A stretch of DNA of 64,000 nucleotides, taken from contig NZ_CP108529.1 in the NCBI RefSeq assembly GCF_036002945.1, positions 1,302,001 through 1,366,000 of the forward strand, read 5' to 3'. This stretch comes from Streptomyces sp. NBC_01224. GTDB taxonomy: Bacteria; Actinomycetota; Actinomycetes; Streptomycetales; Streptomycetaceae. Made by a program: the position numbers and the translations under genes. The notes under the pieces were generated by a model, which worked only from the letters and a program-made list of their open reading frames with translations, ran no database searches and had not been told where the DNA came from. The stretch's first letter is position 1, and each line of letters starts with the position of its first letter. This document shows, one piece after another, positions 14,807 through 29,800 of this stretch.

Positions 14807-17800
14807 TCAGTTCGAGCGCCCCAGTTCGTTGTTGATGAAGTCGAATATCTCATCGTCGGAGGCGGATTCGAGCTTGTCGGTCACATCCGCCGGGTCCGCC
14901 TCGGCCGTTGCCCCTTCGGACCACTTGGCCAGGAACGCCTGGAGGCGCATGGCGACCTTCGCCCTGGTGAGGGTGTCGGGCTCGTTCTCCGCCGTTGCCG
15001 CCTCCAGCTTGTCCAGCTCCGCCAGCAGCGACGCCCCTGTGGTGTCCGATCCGAACCGGAGTTCCGTACGCAGGAAGCCTGCTGCGGCGACAGCGCTCGG
15101 ATAGTCGAAGGCCAGCCCGGCGGGAAGCCGGAGACCCGTGGCTCGCGTCAGCCTGTTACGGAGTTCCACGGCCGTCAGCGAGTCGAAGCCGAGCTCGCGG
15201 AAGACCCGGTCGGGGCCGACCTCCTCGATGCCGGCGTAGTCGAGGACGGCGGCCGCGTGGGTGCGTACCAGACGTACCAGCTCCGCCTCCCTGTCGGCCT
15301 CGGACAGCCCCGCGAGACGCCGGCGCAGTTCCTCCGCGGCATCCTTGTCGATGCCTGCGCCTTCGGCGTCACGGCCCAGTGCCTCCACCGCTTCCGGCAG
15401 GTCTGCCAACAGCGCGCTGGGCCTCATGGCCGTGAACGACGGCACGAACCGCGCCCAGTCCACATCGGCCACCGTGAGCAGGGGATCGTTGTCGGTGGTA
15501 GCCCGCCGCAGGGCAGTGAGCGCCAGCTCCGGCGCCATCGCGGGCAGCCCTCGCAAACGGAGCTGTTCCTCGGCCGCCGCGTCTTCCGGGGTGGCGGATG
15601 CCGTCTCGGCCCACGGCCCCCAGGCCACCGAGGTAGCGGCCAGACCGCGTGCCCGGCGGCTCAGCGCCAGACCGTCCAGGTACGCGCCTGCCGCGGCGTA
15701 CGCCCCTTGGCCGCCGCCACCCCAGACACCGGCGATGGTGGAGAACAGGACGAACGCGTCCAGTTCCGTGTCGGCGAAGAGCTCGTCGAGATGGGCCGCG
15801 CCCACCACCTTCGCCGTCAGGCGTCCGTCGATGTCGTCCATACGGAGAACGTCGAGCGGGGTGAGCTGGTTACCGCCGACCGTGTGCAGCACGGCACGGA
15901 CCCGGCTGCCCTCCTCGGTGAGCTCGCGGACCAGCGCCTCCAGCGCCTTGCGGTCGGCCACGTCGCACTGCACGACGGTGCCGCGCTCCCCGAGCTGTGC
16001 CACCGCGTCCGCCGCCGGTTCGGCGCCTTCCGGAACCATCAGCACCACCTTGTCGGCCTCGGTGCCGGCCAGCCAGCGTGCGGCGTACGAGCCGAAAGGC
16101 GTCGAGGCGTCGGTGACCAGCACCGTGCCCCTGGGCGCCCACTCGGACCCGGACGTGTGGGCCGGCACCCGCTCGATGCGCGGGACGAACGCTCCGGAGG
16201 AGCGCACCGCGGCCTGGTCCTCGGCGCTGCCGCTTGTCAGCAGGGCGACTACCCGGCCCACTGCTCGCTCGTCCAGCGTCGCGGGAAGGTCGATCAACCC
16301 ACCCCAACGATGGGGCTGTTCGAGGGCGGCGACTCGGCCCAGACCCCATAGCCGCGACTGCTCCGGGTCGGGTGCGGCGTCGGTACGGCTCACGCTCACC
16401 CCTTCTCGGGTGACGCACCACAGGGGAGCCGGGACGCCGGCTTCGCCCAGGGCCTGGACGAGGTTCAGGTTCGCCGCCGTCGGGCTGTGGGTCAGCGCCA
16501 ACAGGGAGACAACGCCTGCGAGTTCCCCGTGAACGGCCAGCTTCTCGGCCAGTTCCTCGGCCGGCGCCGACCTGTCCTCCGTGCCGCTGCCCACCGTCAG
16601 CAGTTCGACGTCACTGCCGTGCTCACGCAGACCGGTGACGATTGGGTGGCCGTGGTGTTCCTCCGCCGCCACGACAAGCCAGGTTCCCGATGCCGCCGCG
16701 CCACCGGATTCAGCGGCCGGCTTCCAGGTGACCCGGTAGCGCCAGGCGTCGACGGTGGACTGCTCACGGGACTGCCGACGCCACGAGGACAGCAGGGGCA
16801 GCACCGTGCTCAGCGGCTGATCGGCGGAGAGTCCGGAGCCCTCGACCAGGCTGGTCAGGTCCTCCTGTTCCACCGCTGCCCAGAACCGCTCGTCCAGGGC
16901 GGACGTCCTGGCATCGCCGACGCCGCCGGCTTCCCGTTCGGCCGGCTTCGGCCAGTACTGCTGCCGCTGGAACGCGTACGTCGGCAGCTCGACGCGCCGG
17001 GCGCCGGTGCCGGCGAAGAACGCCGCCCAGTCGACGGTGTCTCCCCGTCCGTGCAGTCCGGCGAGCGAAGCGACCATGGTGGCGGGCTCATCCCTGTCCT
17101 TGCGCAGGGCGGGAATGAACGCCGCGTCCTCTGTGGTGACGCAGTTCTGGCCCATGGCACAGAGCACTCCGTCGGGGCCCAGCTCCAGGAAGGTCGCGAC
17201 TCCCAGGTCTTCCAAGCCCCGCATCCCTTCGAGGAAGCGGACGGCCTGCCGGACGTGCCGGACCCAGTACTCGGGGTCGCACAGTTCATCCGGTCCGGCT
17301 GTCCGGCCGGTGACGTTGGAGACGATCCCGATCTCGGGCCGGTGGAAGGTGAGGCCTTCGGCGACCGTGCGGAACTCGTCCAGCATGGCGTCCATGCGCG
17401 GCGAGTGGAACGCGTGGCTGACGCGGAGGCGCTTGGTCTTACGGCCCTCCGCCTCGAAATGCGCGGCGATCGCCAGGACCGCGTCTTCGTCACCGGACAC
17501 CACCGTCGAAGAGGGCCCGTTGAGCGCGGCGATCGAGACCGAGTCGCTCAGATGCGGAAGGACTTCGTCCTCGGTCGCCTGGAGCGAGACCATCGCCCCG
17601 CCCGCCGGCAACGCCTGCATCAGCCGGCCCCGGGCCGCCACCAGCCTCGCGGCGTCCTCCAGCGAGAGCACCCCGGCCACATGCGCGGCCGACAGCTCAC
17701 CGATCGAATGCCCCAGCAGATAGTCCGGCTTCACACCCCACGCCGACACCAGCCGGAACAACGCCACCTCGAGCGCGAACAGCCCCGCCTGCGTGAACTG

Positions 17801-20800
17801 CGTCTGATCCAGCAGCTCACCACCGTCAAAGACCACATCCCGCACAGGCCGGTCCAGATGCCGGTCCAACTCCGCACACACCACATCAAACGCATCCGCG
17901 AACACCGGATACGCCCCATACAACTCACGGCCCATACCCGACCGCTGCGCACCCTGACCCGAGAACAACACCGCGAGTTGCCCGGATACCTCCTCGTCCA
18001 CCGTCACCTGCAGATCGGTGCCTCCCTCGGAGAGGGCCGTGACACCACGCAGCAGCGCGTCACGGTCCGCACCGCTGACCACCGCCCGGTGCGTGAACGC
18101 CGCTCGGCCCGTGGCGAGGGAGAACGCCACGTCGAGCGCTCCGAGTTCCGGACGCCGCAGCAGGTGCGACCGCAGGAGCCCGGCCTGAGCCACCAGGGCT
18201 CGTTCCGACCGGCCCGCCAGCACCCACGGCAGAACCGGCGGGGCGATGGCGACGGCCGTAGCCGGGGCAGGAGGTGCCTGTTCGATGATCGTGTGGGCGT
18301 TGGTGCCGCTGATACCGAACGACGACACTCCCGCACGCCACGGCTCATCCGTCTCCGGCCAGCTGACCGACTCGGTCAGCAGCTCGACCGCTCCTGCCGA
18401 CCAATCCACCTGTGAGGACGGACTGTCGACGTGCAGGGTGCGCGGCAGCGTCCCGTGCCGCATCGCCATCACCATCTTGATGATCCCGGCCACACCGGCC
18501 GCGGCCTGCGTGTGACCGATGTTCGACTTGATCGACCCGAGCAGCAGCGGTCGGTCGTGCGCGCGCTCCTGTCCGTACGTCGCCATGAGCGCCTGCGCCT
18601 CGATCGGGTCACCCAGCCGGGTTCCCGTTCCGTGTGCCTCGACCACGTCCACCTGGGACGCGGAGAGACCCGCTGAGGCGAGTGCCTGCCGGATGACGCG
18701 CTGCTGGGCCGGCCCGTTCGGGGCCGTCATGCCGTTCGACGCACCGTCCTGGTTCACCGCCGAACCTCGCACGACCGCCAGGACCTCATGACCGTTGCGC
18801 CGCGCGTCCGACAGCCGCTCGACCAGCAGCATGCCGACGCCTTCGCCCCAGCCCGTGCCGTCCGCCGCGTCGGCGAACGCCTTGCAGCGGCCGTCCTCGG
18901 CGAGACCGCGCTGACGGGAGAACTCGATGAACGCACCGGGCGTCGACATCACGGTGACGCCGCCGGCCAGTGCCAGGGAGCACTCCCCCGCCCGCAGCGC
19001 CTGGATCGCCAGGTGCAGGGCGACGAGCGACGACGAGCACGCCGTGTCCACGGTCACCGCCGGCCCCTCCAGGCCGAAGGTGTACGAGAGCCGGCCCGAC
19101 ACGGCGCTGGCGCCGTTTCCGGTCCCCATGTGGCCCTCGGCGTTCTGCTCCGACATGTACAGCAACGCCGAGTAGTCCTGGCCGTTGGTCCCCGTGAAGA
19201 CACCGGTGCGGCTTCCGCGCAGGGATACGGGGTCGATGCCGGCCCGCTCGAACACCTCCCACGACGTTTCGAGCAGTAGCCGCTGCTGCGGGTCCATCGC
19301 GGTGGCCTCGCGGGGCGAGATCCCGAAGAAGCCGGGGTCGAAGTCCCCGACGTCATGCAGGAATCCGCCCTCCGACACGTAGGAGGTACCGGGGTGATCC
19401 GGGTCCGGGTCGTACAGCGAGTCCAGGTCCCAGCCTCGGTTGACCGGGAATCCGGACACTCCGTCGGCGCCTGCGGCGAGCAGCTCCCACAGTTCTTCGG
19501 GCGAGCGGACGCCTCCGGGGAACCGGCAGCTCATACCGACGATCACGATGGGATCGTCGTGGTCCGCCGCGGCCACGGCCGTGAAGGCGTCGGCCGTCTG
19601 AAGTTCGCCGCCGAACAGCTCGGTACGCAGATGCTCGGCCAGCACCATCGGCGTCGGATAGTCGAACACCATGGTGGCGGGGAGCGTCAGCCCGGTCTCC
19701 TTGGCCAGACGGTTGCGGAGTTCGACAGCGCTCAGCGAGTCGAAGCCCAACTCGCGGAACGTGCTCGCCGTCGTGACCGACTCGGCGCTCGGGTGGGCGA
19801 GCACGACCGCCGCCTGCTTACGTACAAGCTCCAGCAGCGCCCGGGTCCTCTCCCCTCCGGTGGCCTTCGCCAACCGGTCCCGCAGGGCGGACGTGCCGCC
19901 GCCGGCCGGTGTCGACGCCGTCTCCCGCAGTTCGCGTACGTCGGAGACTCCCGTGAGCAGCGGGCTCGGGCGGAGCGCGGTGAACGCCGGGGCGAAGCGC
20001 GTCCAGTCGACATCAGCCACCGTGATGACGGAGTCGCCCTCGGACAGCGCCTGCTGCAGAGCCGCGACAGCTCGCTCGGGAGCCATGGCCGGCAGTCCGC
20101 GTCGCAGCAGGTGCGCCTCGGCCTCGCCCTGCGCCATGCCGCCCTCGGCCCACGGTCCCCAGGCCACCGATGTGGCGGCCAGACCGCGTGCCCGGCGACT
20201 CAGCGCCAGGGCGTCGAGGTGGGCGTTGGCTGCCGCGTAGGCGGCCTGGCCCCCGCTGCCCCACACGCCCGCGATCGAGGAGAAAAGGACGAATGCGTCG
20301 AGCGTTCCGTCCGCGTCGTCGTCCGTGAATACCGCGTCCAGGTTCGTCGCCCCAGTGGCCTTGGCGGACAGGACGGCCTCGAGGCCGTCGGCGTCCAGCT
20401 CGGCCAGCGGATGCGACGCGGCCTCTCCGGCAGTGTGCAGCACGGCCCGTACCGGTGATCCGGCGGCCCGGAGGCCGTCCGCCAGTTCGGTGAGTGCGGC
20501 GCGGTCGGTGACGTCGCACGGTGCGACGGTGACCGCCGTTCCGAGTGCGACGAGCTCGTCCCGGAGCTCCGCCGCTCCCGGGGCGTCGATGCCCCGGCGG
20601 CTGGTGAGCACCAGTCGCTCGGCCCCGTTGCGGGCCGCCCAGCGGGCCACGTGCGCTCCCAAAACACCCGTACCGCCGGTGATCAGTACCGTCCCGCGTG
20701 GCGACCACGCGGATCCCTGCCCGGTGCCGGGTGTACGGACGAGGCGTCGTACGTACACACCCGATGCCCGGATCGCGATCTGGTCCTCGGCGTCGATACC

Positions 20801-23800
20801 TGCCAGTGCCGCGCAGACGCGCCCCACTGCCCGCTCGTCCAACACCTCGGGCAGGTCGAGCAGCCCGCCCCAGCGCTGCGGGTGTTCCAGTGCGGCCACC
20901 CGGCCCAGTCCCCAGACCTGCGCCTGTACGGGGCTGACCGTTCCGTCCGACCGGCCCACCGACACCGCGCCGCGGGTCAGGCACCACAGCGCAACCGTCC
21001 TGCCCGCGTCGCCCAGGGCCTGGACAAGGGTCAGGGTCCTCACGACCTCGGCACCCACCGCTCCGGCGGCCGGTGCCTCATCCGCTGCCGGCAGCGCTAC
21101 CACTCCGGCGAGTTCGGGGTAGCCGGCGAGTATTCCGGCCAGCTCGTCCCGGCCGACAGTGTCGGCGAGCGGAAGGTGGATGACGTTGGCACCGTGCGCG
21201 CGGATCCCGTCGGTGACGGGGTGCGCCGCCTGGTCCTCCGGCGTGACCACCAGCCAGGTGCCCGTCAGCTCGGCACGCGGGACAGCGGAGACCGGCTGCC
21301 AGGTGGCACGGTAGCGCCAGGCATCGACGGTGGACAGGTTGCGGCTCTGTCGTCGCCACGAGGACAGCGCGGGCAGCATCGCCCCGAGCGGTTCCAGCTC
21401 GTCCGACCCCAGGGCCGCCCCGAGCGCCGCCACATCTTCCTGTTCCACAGCGGCCCAGAACGCCGCGTCGAGGGACGAGGAGGCTTCCGGGGCTCCCTTG
21501 CCGCCCATGAGCGGTGCCCCGCCTTCGGGCCAGTAGCGCTGCCGCTGGAAGGCGTACGTGGGCAGGTCGACGCGGCGGGCGCCGGTGCCGGCGAAGTACG
21601 CGGCCCAGTCGACCGCAGATCCACGTACGTGGAGTTCGGCGAGGGCGGTCACGAGCGTCAGCGCCTCGTCACGCTCCTTGCGCAGAGCCGGTGCGAACGC
21701 CGAGTCCTCGACACAGTCCTGGCCCATCGCGGACAGCACACCGTCCGGACCCAGCTCCAGGAACGTCGTCACACCCTGGTCCTGGAGGTCACGCATCCCG
21801 TCGAGGAAACGCACCGCCTCACGGACATGGCGCACCCAGTAATCGGCCGAGCAGATCTCCTCGTCCGACACGACCCGACCGGACACGTTCGAGACGATGG
21901 CGATCTGCGGAGCGTTGAAGGTGAGGCCCTCGGCGACCGCACGGAACTCGTCCAGCATCGCGTCCATGCGCGGCGAGTGGAAGGCGTGGCTGACGCGGAG
22001 GCGCTTGGTCTTTCGGCCCTCCGAGCCGAAGTGGGCGGCGATCGCCAGAACCGCGTCCTCGTCACCCGACACCACCGTCGAAGAGGGCCCGTTGAGCGCG
22101 GCAATGGACACACCGTCGGTCAGCAGCGGCAGGACTTCGTCCTCGGTCGCCTGGAGCGAGACCATCGCCCCACCGGCCGGCAATGCCTGCATGAGGCGGC
22201 CCCGGGCCGCGACCAGCCTCGCCGCGTCCTCCAGCGGCAGAACCCCGGCCACATGCGCGGCCGACAACTCACCGATCGAATGCCCCAGCAGATAGTCCGG
22301 CTTCACACCCCACGCCGACACCAGCCGGAACAACGCCACCTCGAGCGCGAACAGCCCCGCCTGCGTGAACTCCGTCTGATCCAGCAGCTCACCACCGTCA
22401 AAGACCACATCCCGCACAGGCCGGTCCAGATGCCGGTCCAACTCCGCACACACCACATCAAACGCATCCGCGAACACCGGATACGACTCGTACAACTCAC
22501 GGCCCATACCCGACCGCTGCGCACCCTGACCCGAGAACAACACCGCCGACTTACCCGACGCGACCGTGCCCCGAACCGTCCGATCGCCGATGACCACCGC
22601 ACGGTGATTCATCGCCGCACGCGTCGTCACCAACGAGAACCCGACATCCACCGGATCCCGATCCCCGACGAACGCCGACAACCGCTCCACCTGCGCCGAA
22701 AGACCCGCCTCGGACTTCGCCGACACCACCCACGGCACCACCGGCAACGCTACCGAAGGCTCGTGGCGCTCCTCGACAACCGGGGTGTGCTCGACGATCA
22801 CGTGGGCGTTGGTTCCGCTGATGCCGAACGACGACACCCCCGCCCGGCGCGCCTCACCCGTCTCCGGCCACGCCACCGACTCCGTCAGCAGCTCCACCGC
22901 ACCCGCCGACCAGTCCACCTGCGGCGTCGGCGCGTCGACGTGGAGGGTACGGGGCAGCACACCGTGCCGCATCGCCATCACCATCTTGATGACCCCGGCC
23001 ACACCGGCCGCGGCCTGCGTGTGACCGATGTTCGACTTGATCGACCCGAGCAGCAGCGGCCGGTCCTCCGACCGCCCCTGCCCATACGTGGCCAGCAGCG
23101 CCTGCGCCTCGATCGGGTCACCCAGCGTCGTACCCGTACCGTGCGCCTCCACCGCGTCAACCTGCGCCGGCTCCAGACCGGCGTTGGCCAGTGCCTGGCG
23201 AATCACCCGCTGCTGCGAAGGACCGTTCGGCGCCGTCAGACCGTTCGACGCACCGTCCTGGTTCACCGCAGAGCCCCGCACCACCGCCAGCACCTCATGG
23301 CCGTTGCGTCGTGCATCCGACAGCCGCTCCAGCAGGAGCATCCCCACGCCCTCGCCCCAACCGGTGCCGTCGGCGCCCGCGGCGAACGACTTGCAACGGC
23401 CGTCCGCGGCCAGTCCGCGCTGGCGGCTGAACTCGATGAAGCTGCCCGGCGTGGCCATCACACTCGCGCCACCGGCGAGCGCCATCGAGCACTCGCCCGA
23501 GCGCAGGGCCTGCACCGCGAGATGCAGGGCCACCAGGGAGGACGAGCAGGCTGTGTCCACCGTTACGGCAGGTCCCTCGAGTCCGAGGGTGTAGGAGACA
23601 CGGCCGGATACGACGCTGCCGGACGTACCGGTGGCGAGGTACCCCTCGACCCCTTCCGGAACGGTGGCCAGCTGAGCCACGTAGTCGTGGTACATCAGCC
23701 CGGCGAACACGCCGGTACTCGTGCCGCGCAGCGACGCCGGGTCGATCCCCGCCGACTCGACGGCCTCCCAGGAACCCTCCAGCAGCAGTCGCTGCTGCGG

Positions 23801-26800
23801 GTCCATGGCCAGCGCCTCACGCGGCGAGATCCCGAAGAATCCGGGGTCGAACTCCGCCGCGTCGTGCAGGAAGCCGCCTTCGCGGGTGAAAGAGGTGCCG
23901 GGGTTGTCCGGGTCGGGATCGTACAGCCCTTCCACGTCCCAGTTTCGATCCGTGGGCAGGCCGGTGATGCCCTCGTTGCCGCCGGCCACCAGTTCCCAGA
24001 GCTTGCCGGGCGACTCCGCCCCGCCCGGGAACCGGCAGCTCATGCCCACGATGACGACCGGGTCGTCCTCGGAGCCGGTGCCGATCAGGGCGGGTCGGCT
24101 GCCGGCGGCTTCCGCTTGTACGCCGACGATCTCGGTCCGTATGTAGTCGGCCATCGCGAACGGCGTCGGGTAGTCGAACACGAGGGTGGCCGGCAGGCGC
24201 AGACCGGTGGCCGCAGTCATTCGGTTGCGCAGCTCGACGGCGGTGAGGGAGTCGAATCCCAGCTCGGTGAACGCCCGCTCAGGCTGCACCGCCTCGCCCG
24301 AGTCATGCCCGAGTACAGCAGCCGCCTGGGCCCTTACCAGGTCCTGCACCAACTGGTGCTGTTCGGCCACGGGAAGTGCGAGGAGGGTGCGCGCGAAGGA
24401 CGCGGAGCGATCGGTGCCAAGGTCGGCCTGTCGCCGATTCGGCACCCGGACCAAGCCCCGCAACATCAGCGGAGTCATCTCCGGACGTGCCCGCAGAGCG
24501 GCCATGTCGACCCGGATCGGGACCAGCACAGCCTCGTCGGCCAATCCGCCGGCCAGGTCGAAGAGCTCGAGCCCCTGTTCCGAGGACAACGGCGTCAGAC
24601 CGCCCCGGGCCATCCGCCGCAGATCACCACTGCCCAGCTGCCCCGTCATCGCACTCGCCTGAGCCCACAGTCCCCAGGCCAGCGACTGCCCCGCAAGTCC
24701 TTCCGCCCGCCGGGCCTCGGCCAGGGCGTCGAGGAACGCGTTCGCGGCGGCGTAGTTCGCCTGACCCGCACCGCCGAACACACCGGCGGCGGAGGAGAAC
24801 AGTGTGAACAGCGACAGATCCATGCCACGCGTCAGTTCGTGCAGATTCCACGCGGCATCGACCTTCGGCCGCATCACGGCAGCCATCCGCTCCGCGGTCA
24901 GCGAGGACACGACACCGTCGTCCAAGACGCCGGCGGTGTGCACCACACCCATGAGCGGGTGCTCGGCCTCGATACCGTCCAGGATCTGGGCCAGCGCACC
25001 GCGATCCGCCACGTCACATGCCGCGAAGCGTGCCTGCGCCCCCGACTCGGCCAATTCCGCCACGAGTTCAGCCGCTCCCGGAGCATCCGCACCGCGGCGG
25101 CTCACCAACAGCAGGTGCCGCACACCACGCTCGGCGACCAGGTGGCGTGCCACCACCCCGCCCAGCACACCACTGGCGCCCGTCACCAGCACGGTGCCGG
25201 ACGGTTCGAGCGGCGCGGGCGCCTGTTCCACGGGCAACGACACCCGTGCCAGCCTCGGTACGAACACCTCACCCGCGCGCACCGCAGCCTGCGGCTCACC
25301 CGAAGCCACCACAGCCGGCAGAAGCGGCTCCTGGGCCCCGTCGGCATCCACCAGGACGAACCGCCCGGGGTTCTCCGACTCGGCCGTCCGCACCAGACCC
25401 CACACAGCAGCCTGTACGGGATCGGGCGATTCACAGAACACCGCGCCCTGAGTCACCACTACCAGCCGCGCATCGGCGAACTGCTCGTTCTCCAGCCACT
25501 CCCGCACCAACTGCAGTGCCCGGCCCGCGATCTCATGCGTACGAGACACCACGTCCCCGGAATCGGAGCCCGAATCCGCGAACGACACCGCCACCACACC
25601 CGGCACCTCGTCCATCGAGGCGAGATCCGCATACCGCTCAGCGTCGGGGAGGAATTCCGCGTCCCCGACAACAGCCCAGGTGCCCTCGGCGTTCTCGGCG
25701 CCGATCGGCCTCGTGGACCATTCCACGCGGAACAGCGAATCTGCGTGGGCGTGACCGCTTCCGCGCAGCTGCTCCGGTGAGATCGGGCGCAGCGCCAGCG
25801 ATTCCACCGAGGCGACGTGCGATCCGGCTCCATCGGCAAGCAGCAGCGACGCTCCCGATCCTTCGCGGCGGACGCGAACCCGCAGGAGCTGTGCTCCCAC
25901 CGCGGACAGGGACACACCGGTCCAGGCGAACGGCAGGCCTACCGCTCCCGCCGTCGTGTCCGTTTCGGCGGTGGCTCCGAGTCCCATCGCGTGCAGTGCG
26001 GCGTCCAGGAGAGCCGGGTGCAGCCCGAAGCCGTCGACCTCGGCCTCGTCCGGAAGGGCCACCTCCGCGTATACGTCGTCACCCTGCCGCCACGCGGCCC
26101 GCAGCCCCTGGAACAGGGGACCGTACTCGTACCCCGCATCGGCGAGCGACGTGTAGAGCGTGTCCACCGCAACAGCTTGCGCTCCTGCCGGCGGCCACTC
26201 GCCCAAGCCGTCCGTAGCCGATGCGCCGGTGGCGAGTGTGCCACTGGCGTGCCTCGTCCATGCCTCGTCCGAGGCGTCGGCGGGGCGGGAGTACACCGTG
26301 ATCTCGTGCCGGCCCGTCGGGTCGGCCGCGGCCACCGCGACCTGGATGACGATCGCGTCCCCGTCGGCGATGACAAGGGGTGCTTCGATCGTCAGCTCTT
26401 CGACCAGGTCGCAGCCGACCTGGTCGGCGGCCTGCAGCGCGAGCTCCACGAACGCTGTGCCCGGCAGCAGGACCGAGCCCCACACGGCGTGGTCGGCGAG
26501 CCAGGGGTGCGTCTCGACCGAGACCCTGCCCGTCATCACCACACCGTCGGTGCCGGCCAGGCCCATCGCGCTGGACAGCATGGCGTGGTCGAGGGACTTC
26601 AGCCCCGCCGAGGACACGTCCACGGCGCCGTTTCCGGCGGAGGGGTTCAGCCAGTAGCGCTGGTGCTGGAAGGCGTAGGTCGGCAGGTCGACGCGCTGGG
26701 CCCCGGTACCCGCGAACAGGGTCTTCCAGTCGAGGTCGACTCCGTGCGCGTGGGCTTCGGCGAGGGAGGTCATGAAACGACGGGACTCGTCCTCGTCCCG

Positions 26801-29800
26801 TCGCAACGTCCCCAGAGCCACCGCATCACTCCCCGCCGCCTCGAACGTCTCCTGCAACCCGACCGCAAGCACCGGATGCGGACTGACCTCGACGAACACC
26901 CCATGCCCGGCACCCAGCAGAACCCGAGTCGTCTCCTCCAGACGCACCGTCCCCCGCAAATTGGTGTACCAGTACTCCGCGTCCATCCCCGCCGTGTCCA
27001 ACAACCCACCCGTCACCGTCGAATACAACGGCACCCCCGAAACCCGCGGCACCACCCCCGACAACACATCCAGCAACCGCTCACGAATCCGCTCCACATG
27101 AGCACTGTGCGACGCGTAATCAACATCAATACGCTTGGCCCGCACCCCCTCACCCCGACACACCACCACCAACTCGTCCAACGCATCACCATCACCAGAA
27201 ACAACCACCGACGACGGCCCATTCACCGCCGCCACCGACAACCGCCCACCCCACCCCGCAAGCCGCGCCTCCACCCGACCCGCCGACTCCGCCACCGACA
27301 CCATCCCGCCCAGACCCGACAACTCCAAAATCGCCCGACTCCGCAACGCCACCACCCGCGCACCGTCCTCCAAGGACAACCCACCCGCCACACACACCGC
27401 CGCGATCTCCCCCTGCGAATGCCCCATCACCGCCCCAGGCACCACACCCGCCGCACGCCACACCTCGGCAAGCGACACCATCACCGCCCACAACACCGGC
27501 TGCACCACATCAACCCGATCCAACCCAGGCACACCCGACTCACCACGCAACACACCCAACAACGACCAGTCCGTATACGCCGACAGAGCAGCCGCACACT
27601 CCCGGATCCGCTCCGCGAACACCGGCGAGGACTCCATCAACCCCGCAGCCATCCCCACCCACTGCGACCCCTGCCCCGGAAACACGAACACCGGAGCCAC
27701 CGCACCATCAGCAACACCCCGCACCACACCCGGACCGGGTCGGTCCCCGGCCAGCGCGCCCAGTCCCGCCCGGAGCTCTTCCGCGTCCACGGCGACGACC
27801 ACCGCACGATGCTCGAAGCGCGACCGGCCCATGGCCAGCGACAAGCCGATCCCCGCGGGCGCCACCCCGGCACCGGCGGCCATCATCTCGCTCAGCCGCG
27901 CGGCCTGGTCCCGCAGCGCGCCCTCCGTCTTCCCGGACAGCACGAACGGCAACGCCGCACCGCCCAGCGGCGAGACCTCGTCCGCCTGCGTCGCGGCACC
28001 CTCGTCGACAGGCGCCTGCTCAAGGATGACGTGCGCGTTCGTGCCGCTGATCCCGAACGACGACACCGCCGCACGGCGCGCCGCGCCCGTCTCCGGCCAG
28101 GCCACCTGCTCGGTCAGCAGCTCGACGGAACCGGCCGACCAGTCCACCTGGGAGGACGGGCTGTCCACGTGCAGCGTCTGCGGCAGGACCCCGTGCCGCA
28201 TGGCCTGCACCATCTTGATGATCCCGGCGACACCCGCGGCAGCCTGTGTGTGACCGATGTTCGACTTGACCGACCCGAGCCACAGCGGCCGGCCCTCCGA
28301 CCGCCCCTGCCCGTACGTCGCCAACAGCGCCTGCGCCTCGATCGGGTCACCCAGCCGGGTCCCCGTGCCGTGTGCCTCCACGGCGTCCACCTGGGAAGCC
28401 GACAGACCGGCATTCGCCAGCGCCTGCCGAATCACCCGCTGCTGCGAAGGACCGTTCGGCGCCGTCAGACCATTCGACGCACCGTCCTGATTCACCGCAC
28501 TGCCCCGCACGACAGCGAGCACCTCGTGCCCGTTCCGCCGCGCATCCGACAGCCGCTCCACCAACAGCATGCCGACACCCTCGGACCAGCCCGTACCGTC
28601 CGCCGCATCGGCGAAGGCCTTGCACCGGCCGTCGGCCGCCAGGCCGCGCTGCCGGGAGAACTCGACGAACGTGCCCGGCGTGGACATCACCGTCACCCCA
28701 CCGGCCAGCGCCATCGAGCACTCACCCGACCGCAGCGCCTGAATCGCCCAGTGCAGCGCGACCAGGGACGACGAACACGCCGTGTCCACCGTCACCGCCG
28801 GACCCTCCAGGCCCAACGTGTACGACACCCGCCCCGAGGCGACACTGCCCGAATTACCTGTTCCCAGGAAGCTGCCGACGTCTTGGGGTACAGAGCCGAG
28901 CCGGGCCGCGTAGTCGTGATACATCAGGCCGGCGAACACACCCGTACGGCTGCCGCGCAGCGAGTCGGGGTCGATACCCGCTCGCTCAATGGCTTCCCAC
29001 GAGGTTTCCAGGAGCAGTCGCTGCTGGGGATCCATCGCCAGCGCCTCACGCGGCGAGATACCGAAGAACGCCGGGTCGAACTGACCCGCGTCGTACAGGA
29101 AGCCGCCCTCGATGGTCCTGGACTTACCTTCCCGGTCGGCGTCGGATTCGTACATGCCGTCCAGGCTCCAACCCCGGTCGGTCGGGAATCCGGAGATCCC
29201 GTCCCCTGCCGTGGAGACGAGACGCCACAGGTCCTCGGGAGCGGCGACCCCGCCCGGGTAGCGGCAGCTCATACCGACGATCGCAATGGGCTCGTCGTCC
29301 GCGAAGCCCGCCACCGCCGCGACCGCTGCCGCGTCGGGCTCAGCCTCCCGCGCCTCGTCCAGCAGGAACTCGGCGAGCACGGCAGGGGTGGGGTAGTCGA
29401 AGACCAGGGTCGCGGGCAGTCGCAGCCCGGTCGCCGCGTTGAGCCGGTTACGCAGCTCGACGGCGGTCAGGGAGTCGAAGCCCAATTCCTTGAAGGCGTG
29501 CCTGGACTTGATCGCCTCGCTCGACGCGTACCCGAGGACCGCCGCGACCTGGGTGCGGACCAAGCCGTCGACAAAGCGAGTCCGCTCGTCCTGTGTCAGT
29601 CCCTTCAGCCGTGTGGCGAAGCCAGACTCGGACTCGCCGGACTTCGCGGTACGGCGGCCGGGAACGCGTACAAGTGCCCGGAAGAGCTGCGGCACGCCCT
29701 CGGCCGCAGCGCGCTTGCGCCACACCGGAAGGTCGAGCCGTACCGGGACCACGGCAGCGCGGTCGAGACCCGCAGCGGCGTCGAACAGCGCCAGGCCCTC

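Noticed and set aside
14365..14853. A 162-codon minus-strand frame spanning the gene 3 end and the gap, plus short plus-strand frames at 14404-14737.
   Set aside because: No ribosome site, no recognisable motif, overlap with the gene 3 tail and its terminator hairpin.
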